A stretch of DNA of 64,000 nucleotides, taken from the NCBI RefSeq assembly GCF_042675915.1, contig NZ_JBHTKL010000006.1, positions 372,001 to 436,000 on the forward strand, written 5' to 3'. Below the pieces are notes generated by a model that saw only the letters and a program-made list of their open reading frames with translations, did not search any database and had not been told where the DNA came from. The DNA is from Thalassobacillus_A hwangdonensis. Lineage in GTDB: Bacteria; Bacillota; Bacilli; Bacillales; Halobacillaceae. Every line of letters begins with the position of its first letter. Positions within the stretch are counted from its first letter, which is position 1. The translations under genes were made by a program, and so were the position numbers. Shown here in pieces: positions 56,625-64,000 of this stretch.

Positions 56625-57334
56625 ACTTTCTCCTCCAGTCGATTTAAAATAGTTTGATAGACTTCGATCAGATCGCCAATATCATTGCGGAATACGTCTT
56701 TATCCATTTTTTCGCCTGTCTTCGTGTCCCACAGGCGGCAGGTATCCGGGGAAATCTCGTCTGCAAGGACGATGCTTCCGTCTGGCAGACGGCCGAATTC
56801 AAGCTTGAAATCGACGAGGGTAAGTCCAGCTTCGAGAAAGACTTTCTTCAATAGACTATTGATCTTCAATGCTTCGATCTTCAAGTCATCCAGGTCATAT
56901 TCAGTTACATTTGCTAACAGTTTTGCGTGTTCATCATTAATGAGTGGGTCATCAAGGGAATCGTCTTTGTAAAAAAGCTCGATGATCGGCTGCAGGAACA
57001 CCGTCTTTTCTTCGATGCCGAGCCGTTTCGTGATACTGCCGGTGGCGATGTTACGGATGACGACCTCCAAAGGGATGATCTCCGTCTTGTACACCTGCTG
57101 TTCCGTATCATTCAATGCCTTGATGAAATGTGAGGATATGCCTTGCGCGTGCAAGTATTGAAAGATTTTTGATGTGATGAGATTGTTGAGACGGCCTTTG
57201 CCTTCGAACTCTGCTTTCTTCTTACCGTTAAAGGCGGTGGCGTCATTTTTATATGATAGAATCAGCTGCTGATCCTGACCTTCGACATGATAGACCTTCT
57301 TCGCTTTACCTTCATAGAGCAGGGAGCCTTTCAT
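56612..57334 (-). CDS. purC: SAICAR synthase PurC
   Basis: 240 aa: GSLLYEGKAKKVYHVE, LSYKNDATAFNGKKKAEFEGKG (in part), EVVIRNIATGS and DEISPDTCRLWD. It adds aspartate to CAIR with ATP. It starts 63 nt after purB and overlaps purS. Confidence 0.97.
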   Translation of the reverse strand: MKGSLLYEGKAKKVYHVEGQDQQLILSYKNDATAFNGKKKAEFEGKGRLNNLITSKIFQYLHAQGISSHFIKALNDTEQQVYKTEIIPLEVVIRNIATGSITKRLGIEEKTVFLQPIIELFYKDDSLDDPLINDEHAKLLANVTEYDLDDLKIEALKINSLLKKVFLEAGLTLVDFKLEFGRLPDGSIVLADEISPDTCRLWDTKTGEKMDKDVFRNDIGDLIEVYQTILNRLEEKVCVK

Positions 57335-57397
57335 AAGAACACCTCGTTTAAGATAATAGTAAAGGAAGGAACTGCGATGTCCCTTCCCTCCTGTTGA

Positions 57398-58690
57398 TTA
57401 CAGACCAATCCGTTCGAAAATACGATCGACGTTTTTCAAATGATGGGTGTAATCAAAACATTCTTCGATTTGTTCTGGGGACAGTGTTGATGTAATTTTT
57501 TCATCTGCTTCAATCAGTTCACGGAACGGAATTCCACGTTCCCATGCCTCCATCGCCTTCGGCTGGACAAGATCATATGCTTCTTCACGAACCATGCCTT
57601 CATCAATCAATGTCAAAAGGACACGCTGTGAGAAGATGAGTCCATATGTCTTTTCCATGTTTTCCTGCATGCGATCAGGGAAAACGGTAAGGTTCTTAAC
57701 GATGTTGCCGAATCGGTTGAGCATGTAATTCAATGCAATCGTCGCATCCGGTAAAATGACACGTTCTGCTGAGGAATGCGAAATGTCACGTTCATGCCAC
57801 AGTGCAACATTTTCATAAGCCGTCAGCATTTCTCCACGAAGGACGCGAGCCATCCCGGTCATGTTCTCTGAACCGATTGGATTACGTTTATGAGGCATCG
57901 CGGATGAACCTTTCTGACCTTTCGCGAAAAACTCTTCCACTTCACGCGTTTCCGTTTTCTGAAGGCTGCGGATTTCCACTGCCATTTTTTCAATCGATGT
58001 CGCGATCAGTGCCAGTGTCGAAACGTAATGAGCATGACGGTCACGCTGAAGCGTCTGAGTGGAAACAGGCGCCGGCTTCAGTCCGAGATGCTTACACACA
58101 TACTCTTCTACGAACGGATCGATATTGGCATAAGTACCGACTGCACCAGACAGCTTGCCGACTTCGATGTGCTCGATAGCAAGATCCAGGCGCTCGAGAT
58201 TCCGTTTCATCTCTTCATACCAGAGCGCAAGCTTCAGGCCGAAGGTTGTCGGCTCTGCGTGCACGCCGTGGGTACGCCCCATCATGACGGTATGTTTATG
58301 TGCCTGTGCCTTTTCACCGAGGATCTCGATGAAGTTGACTACATCTTTACGGATGATTTCGTTCGCCTGCTTAAGCAGGTAGGAAAGCGCCGTGTCGACA
58401 ACGTCCGTGGAAGTCAGTCCGTAATGGACCCACTTTCGTTCTTCACCAAGTGTTTCGGATACCGCACGTGTGAACGCGACGACATCGTGGCGTGTTTCTT
58501 TTTCAATTTCGTAAATGCGTTCGATATTGAAGTCCGCATTCGCTCTCAGCTTCTGCACATCCTCGGTCGGAATGATGCCCAGTTCACTCCACGCTTCGCA
58601 GGCGAGGATTTCGACTTCGAGCCATGCTTTGAATTTGTTCTCTTCTGTCCAGATCGCTCCCATTTCCGGACGTGTATAACGTTCAATCAT
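57398..58690 (-). CDS. purB: Adenylosuccinate lyase PurB
   Basis: 430 aa fumarase/aspartase superfamily: [19 protein letters not shown] (in part), [14 protein letters not shown] and the signature [16 protein letters not shown]. It removes fumarate from SAICAR and from adenylosuccinate. It lies 33 nt after purK. Confidence 0.97.
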   Translation of the reverse strand: MIERYTRPEMGAIWTEENKFKAWLEVEILACEAWSELGIIPTEDVQKLRANADFNIERIYEIEKETRHDVVAFTRAVSETLGEERKWVHYGLTSTDVVDTALSYLLKQANEIIRKDVVNFIEILGEKAQAHKHTVMMGRTHGVHAEPTTFGLKLALWYEEMKRNLERLDLAIEHIEVGKLSGAVGTYANIDPFVEEYVCKHLGLKPAPVSTQTLQRDRHAHYVSTLALIATSIEKMAVEIRSLQKTETREVEEFFAKGQKGSSAMPHKRNPIGSENMTGMARVLRGEMLTAYENVALWHERDISHSSAERVILPDATIALNYMLNRFGNIVKNLTVFPDRMQENMEKTYGLIFSQRVLLTLIDEGMVREEAYDLVQPKAMEAWERGIPFRELIEADEKITSTLSPEQIEECFDYTHHLKNVDRIFERIGL

Positions 58691-58723
58691 GTTGAACCTC
58701 CTTAAACTGTCCCACCAAACACT

Positions 58724-59851
58724 TTACCACGAGTGCAGGTTGTTTTTCTCTATCGTTTGTTCGATTTGTTCCAATGATTCACCGATAAAGGTGATGTGTC
58801 CCATTTTCCGGTTTGCCCTTGCTTCTTTTTTCCCGTAATCATGAAGGTGTGCCTGTTCTATATGTTCCAGTCGTCGGAAAAGCTCTTTCTGTTGTGCACC
58901 TAAGACATTGATCATGACAGCTGCCGGGAAGGTGTGGACCGGAAGCAAGGGTAAACCGACGAGTGCACGGATGTGCTGCTCGAACTGCGACACGTTACAT
59001 GCTTCTATAGTGTAATGTCCAGAATTATGTGGACGTGGCGCCATTTCATTGACAAAAACTTGATCACCCTGAACGAATAGCTCGATGGCGAAGGTTCCCG
59101 CGAGATCCATTGATTCACCGATGCTTTTGGCGATTTGCTGTGCTTTTGCTTCGATGTCTGCAGTGATTGCAGCTGGAATCTGCGTTTTGAACAGAATCTG
59201 ATTGTGATGGATGTTTTCCGCAATCGGGAAGTAGACGATGTCACCGCTTTGGCTTCTCGTAAAAATAATCGAGATTTCCCTGTCGAACGGTACGAACGCT
59301 TCGATGATGTACGTGCTGTCCGGAGCGATAAAGCTTTCTGCTTCGGCAAGGTCAGATTCAGCGTCCAGTTTCAGCTGTCCTTTTCCATCATATCCACCTG
59401 TCACGGTTTTCAACATCGATGGAAAGCCGATAGTGGCAGCTGCTTCCTTCAATTGATCAAACGTTTGTACAATCGCGTATTCCGGGACGTTCAGCCCTGC
59501 TTCGACAGAAACTCCCTTTTCAAGCTCTCTGTTCTGTGTCACTTTCAGCGGGTAGGCGCCTTGAGGAAGCTTTGCTGCATCCTCCAGCATTTCAGCGATA
59601 CTTAGGTCGACATTTTCGAATTCATATGTGATGACGTCACTTATATCAAGCAGCTGTTGAGCCGCTTCGCGATCATCGTAGGCTCCGATGATATGGTGAT
59701 CAGCAACCTGTGCACATGGGCAGTCTTCCTTCGGGTCGAGAACTGCGATCCGGTACCCCATATGTTTGGCAGCGGTTGCCATCATGCGTCCTAATTGCCC
59801 ACCACCGAGGATGCCGATCGTCTGGCCTGGCTGGATGAGTTTATTTGTCAT
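58724..59851 (-). CDS. purK: N5-carboxyaminoimidazole ribonucleotide synthase PurK
   Basis: 375 aa ATP-grasp protein: [28 protein letters not shown] and [18 protein letters not shown]. It carboxylates AIR with bicarbonate and ATP to N5-CAIR. The start overlaps purE by 11 nt. Confidence 0.97.
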   Translation of the reverse strand: MTNKLIQPGQTIGILGGGQLGRMMATAAKHMGYRIAVLDPKEDCPCAQVADHHIIGAYDDREAAQQLLDISDVITYEFENVDLSIAEMLEDAAKLPQGAYPLKVTQNRELEKGVSVEAGLNVPEYAIVQTFDQLKEAAATIGFPSMLKTVTGGYDGKGQLKLDAESDLAEAESFIAPDSTYIIEAFVPFDREISIIFTRSQSGDIVYFPIAENIHHNQILFKTQIPAAITADIEAKAQQIAKSIGESMDLAGTFAIELFVQGDQVFVNEMAPRPHNSGHYTIEACNVSQFEQHIRALVGLPLLPVHTFPAAVMINVLGAQQKELFRRLEHIEQAHLHDYGKKEARANRKMGHITFIGESLEQIEQTIEKNNLHSW

Positions 59852-60332
59852 GAAGTTCCCTCCTCATGCCATTGACTTTATCTTTCAGACTTGATTGGTA
59901 GTTTTGTAGATTTGCTGCAATCGTTTCGTCAAAAGTTCCTAGCATTTGTGCTGCGAGAATACCGGCATTCTTCGCTCCCGCACTGCCAATTGCAACGGTA
60001 GCCACCGGTACACCACCTGGCATTTGAACGATTGATAAAAGGGAATCAAGTCCATTCAGCGCTTTGGACTGGACCGGCACGCCGATGACCGGCAGTGTCG
60101 TTTTGGAAGCGACCATCCCAGGAAGATGCGCTGCTCCGCCTGCACCTGCGATGATGACTTTCAATCCCCTTTTGCGGGCCTGTGTAGCATAGTCGAACAT
60201 ATCTTCAGGCGTTCGATGCGCCGAAATGATTTCTTTTTCATAAGGAATTTGCAATTCGTCCAGGGCTTCACATGCATGCTTCATCGTTTCCCAGTCGGAA
60301 ATGCTCCCCATGATCACACCTACTTGAATCAT
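59841..60332 (-). CDS. purE: N5-CAIR mutase PurE
   Basis: 163 aa: [30 protein letters not shown] and [24 protein letters not shown] (in part), the class I PurE pattern. It turns N5-CAIR into CAIR. It is the first gene of the operon, about 370 nt downstream of the leader terminator, an unusually long untranslated stretch. Confidence 0.97.
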   Translation of the reverse strand: MIQVGVIMGSISDWETMKHACEALDELQIPYEKEIISAHRTPEDMFDYATQARKRGLKVIIAGAGGAAHLPGMVASKTTLPVIGVPVQSKALNGLDSLLSIVQMPGGVPVATVAIGSAGAKNAGILAAQMLGTFDETIAANLQNYQSSLKDKVNGMRRELHDK

Positions 60333-60410
60333 CTAACCCCTCATTTCTGTTTCTTATTGCCTTCCACTTCGCCAAGACTAATGGTATGTCCCGTTACTGT
60401 AGTTGCGTTC

Positions 60411-60532
60411 GGGTTGGCTCGGAAACAACTCGCTTTCCTGCGGGGGATCTGGCAAGCTTCCTCAGGCTTCGCCTTGTGGGATCTTGCCTAGCCCCTTCTC
60501 CCGCGGGAGTCTCGTCATTTCAGAGCCAACCC
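60411..60532. repeat. Large palindromic repeat element, copy B (122 bp)
   Basis: Bounded by the perfect 10-bp pair GGGTTGGCTC / GAGCCAACCC. Inside: ACTCGCTTTCCTGCGGG pairing with CCCGCGGGAGTCTCG, and GGCAAGCTTCCTCAGGC / GCCTTGTGGGATCTTGCC. Lies in the untranslated region before purE. Confidence 0.8.
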
Positions 60533-60573
60533 AGATGTTTGTAGTTGAACTGCTCCGATATATACGACAGAGA

Positions 60574-60687
60574 GCGGCGGGGGATGGGGAGACTCCTGCG
60601 GGACAGAAGTGCTTGGTGAGACCCCACAGGACGTCAGTCCGAGGAGGCTCACCGCTCGCCCGCGGAAAGCGAGCCATTCCCCGCCGC
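60574..60687. repeat. Large palindromic repeat element, copy C (114 bp), inverted relative to B
   Basis: Bounded by GCGGCGGGGGATGG / CCATTCCCCGCCGC. Its reverse complement follows copy B: GCTCGCTTTCCGCGGG, GGTGAGCCTCCTCGG, CCTGTGGGGTCTCACC, CCCGCAGGAGTCTC. 41 bp separate B and C. Confidence 0.8.
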
Positions 60688-60700
60688 CCGGATCTTCTTA

Positions 60701-60755
60701 AAAACATAAAAATGCCTATCTACCTTCTCTACGATAGAGAAGATGGATAGGCATT
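60701..60755 (-). terminator. Riboswitch-controlled terminator of the purine operon
   Basis: Minus-strand AATGCCTATC / GATAGGCATT stem with a further CTTCTCTA/TAGAGAAG hairpin on top and TTTTTATGTTTTT after it. It is the off-state expression platform of the purine riboswitch. Confidence 0.88.
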
Positions 60756-60816
60756 GGCGTGGACAATCTGGATATACGAGTCACCAGACAATCCTTGCAT
60801 TGCTGCAACGATTCAT

Positions 60817-60893
60817 CTTCCCCATAGTCCAGCCATTTACGGTAGCTGGGTAGAGACGCACGGGCCATATTCCCGTAATTATATGAGGCACGT
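60817..60893 (-). promoter_or_regulatory. Guanine-class purine riboswitch of purE
   Basis: The aptamer core is clear on the minus strand: CCTCATATAAT, P2 ACGGG/CCCGT with loop AATATGG, J2/3 TCTCTACC, P3 with ACCGTAAAT loop and GGACTATGGGG. The specificity position in GACTATG is C, hence guanine (or hypoxanthine). Guanine binding should favour the terminator at 60701-60755. Confidence 0.95.
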
Positions 60894-60911
60894 TATTTAA
60901 TTTCTATCTTC

Positions 60912-60941
60912 ATCATAGCAGGTATTCAAAACAACTGTCAA
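60912..60941 (-). promoter_or_regulatory. Sigma-A promoter of the purine operon
   Basis: Minus-strand -35 TTGACA (60936-60941), 18 nt, -10 TATGAT (60912-60917) preceded by TGC. Confidence 0.8.
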
Positions 60942-60950
60942 CGCAATTTA

Positions 60951-60984
60951 CGAACAATAAAATTTTCAGACTATTGAACGTTCG
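60951..60984. promoter_or_regulatory. PurR box pair upstream of purE
   Basis: CGAACAATA (60951-60959) and, inverted, GAACGTTCG (60976-60984), 16 nt apart, matching the B. subtilis PurBox arrangement. PurR represses here unless PRPP is high. Confidence 0.75.
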
Positions 60985-60988
60985 GATT

Positions 60989-61186
60989 TTACTGTTTTAC
61001 TGCAGTAAAGACGATTTTGCGGCCGACTGGTTCGACGTCCTTTTTCCCGTCCTTCGTCACTTCCTGGAAAATCGGTTCTTCCATTCGACGAACTGGGGTA
61101 TAGCCTTCTTTTGCCATCCGGTCGAGACATTGATCGATTGTCTCGCCTTCTTCCACTTCAAAACGCATCTTTTTGCCTTTAGCCAT
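60989..61186 (-). CDS. yebG: NETI motif-containing protein YebG
   Basis: 65 aa; [20 protein letters not shown] (in part) and [15 protein letters not shown] follow B. subtilis YebG, found next to purE as here. Function unknown. The start overlaps the end of yebE by 8 nt. Confidence 0.88.
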   Translation of the reverse strand: MAKGKKMRFEVEEGETIDQCLDRMAKEGYTPVRRMEEPIFQEVTKDGKKDVEPVGRKIVFTAVKQ

Positions 61187-61724
61187 TGTTCAACTTCCCT
61201 TTCCTCACTTGTTTCACCCAGAACCCGCCATGGATCTGCTTTGGCTCATAGGCGATGATGAAAGCCTTCGGGTCCAGTGAGCGGATGGTATCATACAATT
61301 TCAGTTCATACTTTCTCGGGGTAAGGATCTGCATCGCAAGTCGGTCCCCTTCCATTCCATAGGCGAACCAGCTCGTAACTCCATAGCCTTTATCACGAAG
61401 CTTCTTTGTGAATTCAATGTCCGGGCTTGAGGAAATGACGTTGACGGTGATGTATCCGAGCGCCAGCTTTTCTTCAATTTTCATGCCGACGATGACACCT
61501 AACCCATAACCGACTGCATAGGCAATCAGGTTTTCGATCTGATCCAAGTTGTCGAGCACGAGGCCCAATCCGACGATATAGACGACGACTTCAAACATAC
61601 TGATGAATGCAGCGAAGTACCGCTGACCTTTCAGCGTGAAGATCATCCGGATCGTGAAAAACGAAACATAAACGATGTTCACGACGAGAATGATGGCAAT
61701 CATCACGAGTGCGTTATCCAACAT
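61179..61724 (-). CDS. yebE: UPF0316 (DUF2179/DUF5698) membrane protein YebE
   Basis: 181 aa: three transmembrane helices in the first 95 residues, then a cytoplasmic DUF2179 domain ([20 protein letters not shown] in part). DUF2179 resembles cyclic-nucleotide-sensing domains, but no ligand is shown. ATG 61724 has GGGAGG 8 nt upstream; earlier in-frame starts lack an RBS. Synteny with B. subtilis yebE-yebG-purE. Confidence 0.9.
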   Translation of the reverse strand: MLDNALVMIAIILVVNIVYVSFFTIRMIFTLKGQRYFAAFISMFEVVVYIVGLGLVLDNLDQIENLIAYAVGYGLGVIVGMKIEEKLALGYITVNVISSSPDIEFTKKLRDKGYGVTSWFAYGMEGDRLAMQILTPRKYELKLYDTIRSLDPKAFIIAYEPKQIHGGFWVKQVRKGKLNNG

Positions 61725-61788
61725 TGCTGTACCTCCCAATTTGTCTGCTCGTACCTGGGTATTCACACAGAAAAATTCATTTGCATAC

Positions 61789-61817
61789 ACTATATAACAC
61801 CATAAAGCTGGTTACAA
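61789..61817 (-). promoter_or_regulatory. Sigma-A promoter of yebE-yebG
   Basis: Minus-strand -35 TTGTAA (61812-61817), 17 nt, -10 TATAGT (61789-61794). Confidence 0.65.
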
Positions 61818-61848
61818 ACAGAAATTATATGGAAAGGTGTCGAGTGTG

Positions 61849-62271
61849 ATGAACCAGTTCGATGATTGGAAGAAGAATATGGACCGTTTCTTCGGTAATG
61901 ATTTCTGGGGCGGCTTCGAGGGACTAGTCAAACCACCACTTCCCCAAATCAACCTTTACCAACTTGATAATGAACTTATCTGTATTGCCAGTGTGCCCGG
62001 ATTGGAGGATCTTAATAAGGTCGATGTCTACGTCCATCAGTCTACGCTTGAAATCAAAGGTGTAATCGAGTTGCACCACTTGGGCGGTCAGCAAGTGAAA
62101 GGCGAGATTGTACAGGGAGCATTTGATCGGAAAGTGGATCTGCCTTATCAAGTAAGAAGCGACAAAATTGATGCTTCCTATAAGAACGGGCTGCTCGTCA
62201 TCCACCTCCACCGCCTGATTCACGAAACAGACCGAAAAAACCGCATCAAAATCGTCAACTTAGAAGAATAG
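61849..62271 (+). CDS. Hsp20/alpha-crystallin family protein
   Basis: 140 aa. A short N-terminal arm, alpha-crystallin domain about 33-130 (INLYQLDNELICIASVPGL in part, then VDLPYQVRSDKIDASYKNGLLVIHL in parts). The usual GLLxVxxP ends as GLLVIHLHR, and an IxI-like IKIV follows. It should hold unfolded proteins; some Bacillus relatives are spore coat proteins (CotP/CotM). Start ATG 61849 is 9 nt after AAAGGTG; GTG 61846 is possible. Confidence 0.82.
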   Translation: MNQFDDWKKNMDRFFGNDFWGGFEGLVKPPLPQINLYQLDNELICIASVPGLEDLNKVDVYVHQSTLEIKGVIELHHLGGQQVKGEIVQGAFDRKVDLPYQVRSDKIDASYKNGLLVIHLHRLIHETDRKNRIKIVNLEE

Positions 62272-62296
62272 TAAAATACACCCCAGCTTAAAAGAG

Positions 62297-62325
62297 AAGC
62301 TCCGCGCCAAAAGGCCGGAGCTTTA
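62297..62325. terminator. Bidirectional terminator (hsp20 / pbuG)
   Basis: AAGCTCCG / CGGAGCTT with inner CC/GG pairing; minus side ends CTCTTTT. A separate perfect palindrome TGAGGGAC-A-GTCCCTCA lies at 62340-62356 next to the pbuG stop. Confidence 0.75.
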
Positions 62326-62371
62326 CTACTTTAAAGTGATGAGGGACAGTCCCTCAGTGCGTTAAAGCGTG

Positions 62372-63706
62372 TCAGGATAGGAAGATGAAGTACAGGATGA
62401 ATATGACGAACAGCAGGTACATGATCGGGTGGATTTCTTTGATCCGGCCTTTCATGATCATCGTAATCGGATAAAAGATGAACCCTACTGCAATACCTGT
62501 AGCAATGCTGTATGTCAGTGGCATCGCAATGATCGTAAAGAATGCAGGAACAGCGATCTCGAACTGATCCCAGTCAATGTTCTTCAACGATGCAGACATC
62601 AGCACACCAACAACGATCAATGCCGGGGCAGTAACTTCAGCGGTTACGACTCCCAACAATGGAGAGAAGAACAATGCCAATAGGAAGAATCCAGCTGTCA
62701 CGACAGATGTGAATCCGGTTCTACCACCTGCTGCTACACCAGCGGTAGATTCAATATAGGAAGTTGTAGTTGAAGTTCCGACTACCGAACCGACGACTGT
62801 TGCAGCGGAATCCGCAAACAACGCACGTCCTGCGCGTGGCAATTTGTTGTCTTTCATAAGACCAGCCTGTGTAGATACTGCTACAAGCGTTCCAGCTGTA
62901 TCAAAAAAGTCGACGAATAGGAATGTCAGGATGACGACCAGCATTTCCAACGTAAAAATATCACCAAAATGAATGAATGCCTGTCCGAATGTTGGAGCTA
63001 CGCTTGGTACTTCCCCGACAATCCCGCCTAATCCGGATGGAGGATTGATCAATCCAGTGACCATCCCAGCGATGGAAGTAAGAATCATTCCGAAAAAGAT
63101 TCCACCCTTAATACCTAAAGTCAGTAGAACGATTGAAACGACAATCCCGAAGATTGCAAGCATCGTAGTCGGAGCGGTCAAGTCACCAATACCGACAAGC
63201 GTTGCATCGTTATTCTGAATGATTCCAGAGCTCTGAAGTCCGATGAAGGCGATGAACAAGCCAATTCCGGCACCGACTGCCAGTTTCAAGTTGGCAGGAA
63301 TCGCATTGATCACTTTTTCACGCAAACCAGTTACAGTCAATACGATAAAAATAAGTCCAGAAGCAAGTACACCAGCCAAAGCAGTTTCCCATGGGATGCC
63401 ATAGCCAAGCACGACGGTGTATGCGAAGAATGCGTTCAAGCCCATTCCAGGCGCAAGTGCGATCGGGTATTTCGCCAACACACCCATGATCAGTGATCCG
63501 ACAGCCGCAGCAATCGCTGTGGCAGTGAAGACAGCACCCTGGTCGATCCGAGTGACACCTTCCGGTAATTGTTCAATATCTAAAAGAGCCAGTGTCGCCG
63601 GATTGACGAACAAGATATAAGCCATTGCCAGGAATGTCGTCATCCCCGCCATGAATTCCGTACGATAATTCGTACCTAACTCCTCAAATCGAAAATACTT
63701 CTTCAT
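62372..63706 (-). CDS. pbuG: Hypoxanthine/guanine permease PbuG
   Basis: 444 aa NCS2/AzgA-family transporter with about 12-14 helices; closely follows B. subtilis PbuG: FVNPATLALL, DQGAVFTATA, LAPGMGLNAFFAY, LFVDFFDTAGTLVAVSTQAG (in part), GTSTTTSYIES and the C-terminal HPIMYLLFVIFILYFIFL. It imports hypoxanthine and guanine. ATG 63706 follows AGGGGAGAG; the open frame extends upstream without RBS. Controlled by PurR boxes and a riboswitch. Confidence 0.95.
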   Translation of the reverse strand: MKKYFRFEELGTNYRTEFMAGMTTFLAMAYILFVNPATLALLDIEQLPEGVTRIDQGAVFTATAIAAAVGSLIMGVLAKYPIALAPGMGLNAFFAYTVVLGYGIPWETALAGVLASGLIFIVLTVTGLREKVINAIPANLKLAVGAGIGLFIAFIGLQSSGIIQNNDATLVGIGDLTAPTTMLAIFGIVVSIVLLTLGIKGGIFFGMILTSIAGMVTGLINPPSGLGGIVGEVPSVAPTFGQAFIHFGDIFTLEMLVVILTFLFVDFFDTAGTLVAVSTQAGLMKDNKLPRAGRALFADSAATVVGSVVGTSTTTSYIESTAGVAAGGRTGFTSVVTAGFFLLALFFSPLLGVVTAEVTAPALIVVGVLMSASLKNIDWDQFEIAVPAFFTIIAMPLTYSIATGIAVGFIFYPITMIMKGRIKEIHPIMYLLFVIFILYFIFLS

Positions 63707-63744
63707 TTCGTTCTCTCCCCTTTTACTAGTCACACGACGTCAGG

Positions 63745-63781
63745 TAAAAATAAAAAACGCCCCTTACGAATAGGAGCGTTT
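63745..63781 (-). terminator. Riboswitch-controlled terminator of pbuG
   Basis: Minus-strand AAACGCTCC / GGGGCGTTT stem with 9-nt loop followed by TTTATTTTT, 39 nt before the start codon. Confidence 0.85.
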
Positions 63782-63825
63782 CTGAAGAACGATGGAAATC
63801 GGCATAGTAATGACACTACACCCAT

Positions 63826-63902
63826 TCACCAACGTAGTCAGGTCATTTACGGTAACCTGGTAGAAACTATTGGGCCCTATCCCCAAAATTATACGACGGT
63901 GT
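63826..63902 (-). promoter_or_regulatory. Guanine-class purine riboswitch of pbuG
   Basis: Minus-strand core: CACCGTCGTATAAT, P2 TTTGGG/CCCAAT with loop GATAGGG (usual GATATGG), GTTTCTACC, P3 with ACCGTAAAT and CTGACTACG, with C at the specificity position. P1 has one mismatch. Guanine should stop pbuG transcription. Confidence 0.93.
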
Positions 63903-63928
63903 AACTTTATAATCTTTTTCTACTATTT

Positions 63929-63957
63929 ATAGTAAGTTAGATTCAAATTGCTGTCAA
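63929..63957 (-). promoter_or_regulatory. Sigma-A promoter of pbuG
   Basis: Minus-strand -35 TTGACA (63952-63957), 17 nt, -10 TACTAT (63929-63934). Confidence 0.8.
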
Positions 63958-63966
63958 TACAAAACT

Positions 63967-64000
63967 CGAACATTATCTATTTTTGTCGTTTTAATGTTCG
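63967..64000. promoter_or_regulatory. PurR box pair upstream of pbuG
   Basis: CGAACATTA (63967-63975) and its exact inverse TAATGTTCG (63992-64000), 16 nt apart, a perfect PurBox pair ending at the last base of the window. Confidence 0.85.

Noticed and set aside
60400..60750. Overlapping open frames of 81-121 codons on both strands before purE
   Set aside because: They arise from GC-rich palindromic repeats B and C, have no RBS and no protein family features.

Overview
The window is chromosomal DNA of a low-to-medium GC, Gram-positive, endospore-former-type bacterium of the family Bacillaceae, most likely a moderately halophilic genus close to Halobacillus. Three things point there: strong AGGAGG-type ribosome binding sites, Bacillus-like protein sequences throughout, and the B. 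subtilis-type gene order pbuG / yebE-yebG-purEKBCSQLFMNHD / yerA-yerB-yerC / pcrB-pcrA-ligA-camS / putP(opuE) / gatCAB / dagK / rlmCD, kept here with accessory genes inserted between the blocks. The genus is an inference; no rRNA or tRNA gene was seen in the window.

Layout, left to right. 1-9.7 kb is accessory: a PTS-domain (PRD) regulator cut by the window edge, an acetyltransferase, small membrane proteins and lipoproteins, DUF2200, Cdd1-like and DinB proteins, an IolW-like dehydrogenase, a YetF/DUF4363 pair, an SDR dehydrogenase and a small zinc-ribbon protein. 9.7-16.3 kb is core: rlmCD-yehS followed by tiny overlapping ORFs, dagK, gatCAB. 16.5-21.4 kb has an alpha/beta hydrolase, a large palindromic repeat, the proline symporter with its small accessory peptide, and P5C dehydrogenase (uptake and catabolism of proline). 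21.5-33.1 kb is again accessory: GNAT proteins, an MBL-fold gene broken by an in-frame stop, a GrpB/nucleotidyltransferase/lipoprotein/peptidase E/VOC run, a metal-type permease with a CC/CC peptide and three matching operators, a sortase next to its probable cell-wall substrate, and a PadR-DUF4188 pair. 33.1-39.3 kb is pcrB-pcrA-ligA-camS. 39.4-43.8 kb has an AbrB-like protein, DUF1648, DJ-1/PfpI, SRPBCC and WYL proteins. 43.8-47.4 kb is yerC, yerB, yerA and a DUF2892 protein. 47.6-60.3 kb is the complete 12-gene purine operon, all on the minus strand with most genes overlapping. 60.3-64 kb holds its long leader, yebG-yebE, an Hsp20 protein and pbuG.

Purine control is visible at three layers: purE and pbuG both have a sigma-A promoter, a pair of inverted PurR boxes 16 nt apart, and a guanine-class purine riboswitch followed by an intrinsic terminator. 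So synthesis (PurE to PurH/D) and base uptake (PbuG) should be turned down together by PRPP/PurR and by guanine.

The least explained structure is a set of three degenerate tandem arrays with a 20-21 nt period (26990-27115, 41171-41267, 47434-47560). Their repeat sequences differ, yet each begins just after the terminator of the neighbouring gene and ends at, or about 20-30 nt before, the ribosome binding site of the next gene. Also notable are three copies of a 114-233 bp palindromic element, two of them inside the purE leader downstream of the riboswitch, and a candidate small RNA between putP and rocA.
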